Of a stretch of 5,669 bases of DNA, positions 4,168 through 5,669 are shown one piece after another. The notes under the pieces were generated by a model that made no database searches, was not told where the DNA came from, and saw nothing but the letters and a program-made list of their open reading frames with translations. The stretch covers positions 1 through 5,669 of the forward strand of contig JAQZDD010000086.1 in NCBI GenBank assembly GCA_028751055.1. Reading direction: 5' to 3'. The first letter of the stretch is position 1. Each line of letters opens with the position of its first letter. Source of the DNA: Euryarchaeota archaeon Ods04. Its GTDB lineage: Archaea; Halobacteriota; Halobacteria; Halobacteriales; Halorutilaceae. The translations under genes were made by a program, and so were the position numbers.

Positions 4168-5394
4168 ATGGAGATAGACGACGGAAACAACGGCTCGGCA
4201 CGTGCTTTCTTCGAAACCACAGCCGACCTCGTGACCGTCAAAGGGATAGTACTGTTGCTCTTTCTCACGGGCATAACCGCGGCGTCGATAGCAACCGGCG
4301 AGGCTGTCGAAGGTGTCATACCGGGCGCGGTACTGACCGCGCTACTCGTCATCGCAGTCGTGTACGAGGACGTTCAGAACGACGTTCTGGACACCGTCGG
4401 GGTGGTAGCCGTAGTCCTTGGTGTGGCGTACACAGGTCTGGAGTACGTAGAGGTGGCACAGGGAGTCTGGTTCCCGCTCGTCGCCGCTTTCTTACTCCTC
4501 GTGACCGCTGGCGTCGGAGCGTGGAAGAAGACCGAAGGAACCGACGACCCGGCGGTCTTCGTCGAGAACATAGACATAGTAGGGCTACACGGCAGCATAC
4601 TCTTCATACTGTACGCAATCCTGAGTCTCGGCGCGCCGTCCGAGTTCCTGTTCTCGCCAGTTCTGCCCGCCGCCCTCCTCTTCTTCGCTCTGTCTCTACT
4701 CGGTACTACTGTCGCGTACGCTGTCCGCTCGTTCCCAGCCGAAGCCGAGTCGAACGAGCTACACCAGAAGCTCGTCTCCGTCGTGCGTGGACTCGATGAG
4801 ATAGAGACGTCCGAAGACCGCGAGTCGCTCGGGAGCCACGTACGTTCAGTGGCGCAAGCACTCTCCGGTGTCCGTGTGCCCAGCCGTGTCGAAGTCTCGG
4901 AGGGACGGGTTCCTGTCGTCCTGCCCGACTCCGGTGCTGAGATATACGAGGCACGCGACGTGGACGACATGGTGCGTGAGATACGCGAGCGCGACCTGAC
5001 AGGCTACGCCGTCAGCGACGACGGCAACGTGCTCATTTCCAAGAACGGTGAGACGGTCGTCTACTACATCGCACCCAAGGACGAGTTCGGCACCAACCCC
5101 GACGTTCTGCCGTACGGCTACTTCGGAGAGTCGGAGCTGTACGCCTCCACGTACGGCTTCGTCGACGCCGTAGAGTCCGTCCTGCCCAACGGAAGAGCAC
5201 ACGGAGAAACAAGCGGGACGAAGGAAGAGACGGTGGAGACGGAACCCAAAACCGCCGATGAGACACAAGGCGACCGTCAAACCGCTGAAAATGAGGGTAA
5301 GAAAGACGTCCAAGACGAAAAAACCGAGACACCCTTCGAGGACGATGTCGACATAGGCGGTAAGCTCAGCGACGCAGACGACGTCTTCGACTGA
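4168..5394 (+). CDS. Six-helix membrane protein with cytoplasmic domain, paralogue 2 (unknown family)
   Basis: This 408-residue protein repeats the layout of its neighbour. Six hydrophobic helices lie at about 25-43, 48-66, 75-94, 100-118, 136-154 and 163-186. A helical region follows (197-233), then VPVVLPD (248-254), LTGY (277-280) and a VLISKNG strand (288-294). A hydrophilic Lys/Glu/Thr-rich linker (about 342-388) leads to the tail DDVDIGGKLSDADDVF (392-407). Matching landmarks in both proteins include KG at helix 1, DTVGV at helix 3, D.VG at helix 5 and SPV at helix 6. The ATG at 4168 gives an N-terminus matching the paralogue; a GTG at 4159 would add three residues and sits where a leaderless transcript would start. 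Thirteen of 17 isoleucines use ATA, unlike the neighbouring genes. Function is unknown; a complex with paralogue 1 is a reasonable guess. Confidence 0.87.
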   Translation: MEIDDGNNGSARAFFETTADLVTVKGIVLLLFLTGITAASIATGEAVEGVIPGAVLTALLVIAVVYEDVQNDVLDTVGVVAVVLGVAYTGLEYVEVAQGVWFPLVAAFLLLVTAGVGAWKKTEGTDDPAVFVENIDIVGLHGSILFILYAILSLGAPSEFLFSPVLPAALLFFALSLLGTTVAYAVRSFPAEAESNELHQKLVSVVRGLDEIETSEDRESLGSHVRSVAQALSGVRVPSRVEVSEGRVPVVLPDSGAEIYEARDVDDMVREIRERDLTGYAVSDDGNVLISKNGETVVYYIAPKDEFGTNPDVLPYGYFGESELYASTYGFVDAVESVLPNGRAHGETSGTKEETVETEPKTADETQGDRQTAENEGKKDVQDEKTETPFEDDVDIGGKLSDADDVFD

Positions 5395-5396
5395 TA

Positions 5397-5417
5397 CGGT
5401 ACTGACGCGGTTTACCG
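5397..5417. terminator. Weak inverted repeat between converging genes
   Basis: CGGTA (5397-5401) and TACCG (5413-5417) form a 5-bp inverted repeat across the 17-base gap between the stops of paralogue 2 and cofD, overlapping the cofD stop. It may help to end transcription from both sides. It is short and could be chance. Confidence 0.2.
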
Positions 5418-5669
5418 AACGAGTTCTACGAGGCTTTCGACGAGACGTGCCGAGTCGGCGCGCGTCCTCATACGTGTGTCTTCCTCGACTACGCGGCAGC
5501 CGATTTCGTCTAACTCGGGCGTCTCGCCGTCGACTACGAGTACGTCAAGGAAGTCGGAGTAGGCTTCGTAGACGCCGCGCGACGAGGCAGGGAGACCGAC
5601 GGCGCGCATGAGTTTCGCAGCGGGTCCGCTCACAACTTCGCCGCCGACGAACGGCGAGACAGCGACGAC
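5412..5669 (-). CDS. cofD: 2-phospho-L-lactate transferase CofD (partial, C-terminal 85 residues)
   Basis: The minus-strand frame is open from the right edge to a TAA at 5412-5414, so only the C-terminal part is present. It begins VVAVSPFVGGEVVSGPAAKL. SP.(V/I)GG......GPA.K.M is the conserved C-terminal segment of CofD as I know it. The rest fits the family's end: a helix around MRAVG, the LDVLVVDGETPELDE strand and turn, then VEEDTRMRTRADSARLVESL. CofD works in the cytoplasm on coenzyme F420 synthesis, joining the phosphorylated three-carbon unit from its guanosine-diphosphate carrier to the deazaflavin Fo. Full-length enzymes run to about 300 or more residues, so most of the gene, including its start, lies to the right. 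A GTG at 5633 is inside the conserved segment and is not the true start. The gene converges on paralogue 2. Confidence 0.85.
   Translation of the reverse strand, partial: VVAVSPFVGGEVVSGPAAKLMRAVGLPASSRGVYEAYSDFLDVLVVDGETPELDEIGCRVVEEDTRMRTRADSARLVESLVELVR

Overview
The window looks like chromosomal DNA of a haloarchaeon or a close relative. The proteins are strongly acidic and GC-rich at third codon positions. Most genes have an archaeal TATA-like box about 25-30 bases before the start codon with little or no leader. Recognisable haloarchaeal families are present: a 64-residue CspA-type cold-shock protein, a DUF5518-like membrane protein, a DUF457/YdjM-type metal-dependent membrane hydrolase and the F420-biosynthesis enzyme CofD. 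I see no tRNA, rRNA, CRISPR array, insertion sequence or other mobile element, and no gene-free stretch reaches 300 bases.

Layout from left to right: (1) the N-terminal 83 residues of a DUF5518-like membrane protein on the minus strand, cut by the left edge (1-249); (2) an alpha/beta-fold hydrolase on the minus strand (377-1192) whose nucleophile serine position reads alanine; (3) a 163-base gap (1193-1355) with the hydrolase's promoter and Shine-Dalgarno site, an inverted repeat around its TATA box and two hairpins with the same core; (4) cspA on the minus strand (1356-1550); (5) a small three-helix membrane protein on the minus strand (1626-2033); (6) the membrane metal-dependent hydrolase on the minus strand (2088-2738); (7) a divergent promoter region (2739-2911); (8) and (9) two adjacent plus-strand genes (2912-4084 and 4168-5394) for paralogous six-helix membrane proteins with a conserved cytoplasmic domain and a conserved acidic C-terminal peptide; (10) the C-terminal 85 residues of CofD on the minus strand, converging on (9) and cut by the right edge (5412-5669).

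Functional links are loose. Genes 5 and 6 may be co-expressed, because they are adjacent on one strand and both encode membrane proteins. CspA and the hydrolase each have their own promoter. The least explained part is the tandem pair 8/9. I do not recognise the family. The two proteins share architecture, several exact motifs and the C-terminal tail, but the second gene has a very different isoleucine codon preference (13 of 17 are ATA). It is the best candidate here for an undescribed system, possibly a hetero-oligomeric membrane complex; its function cannot be read from the sequence.
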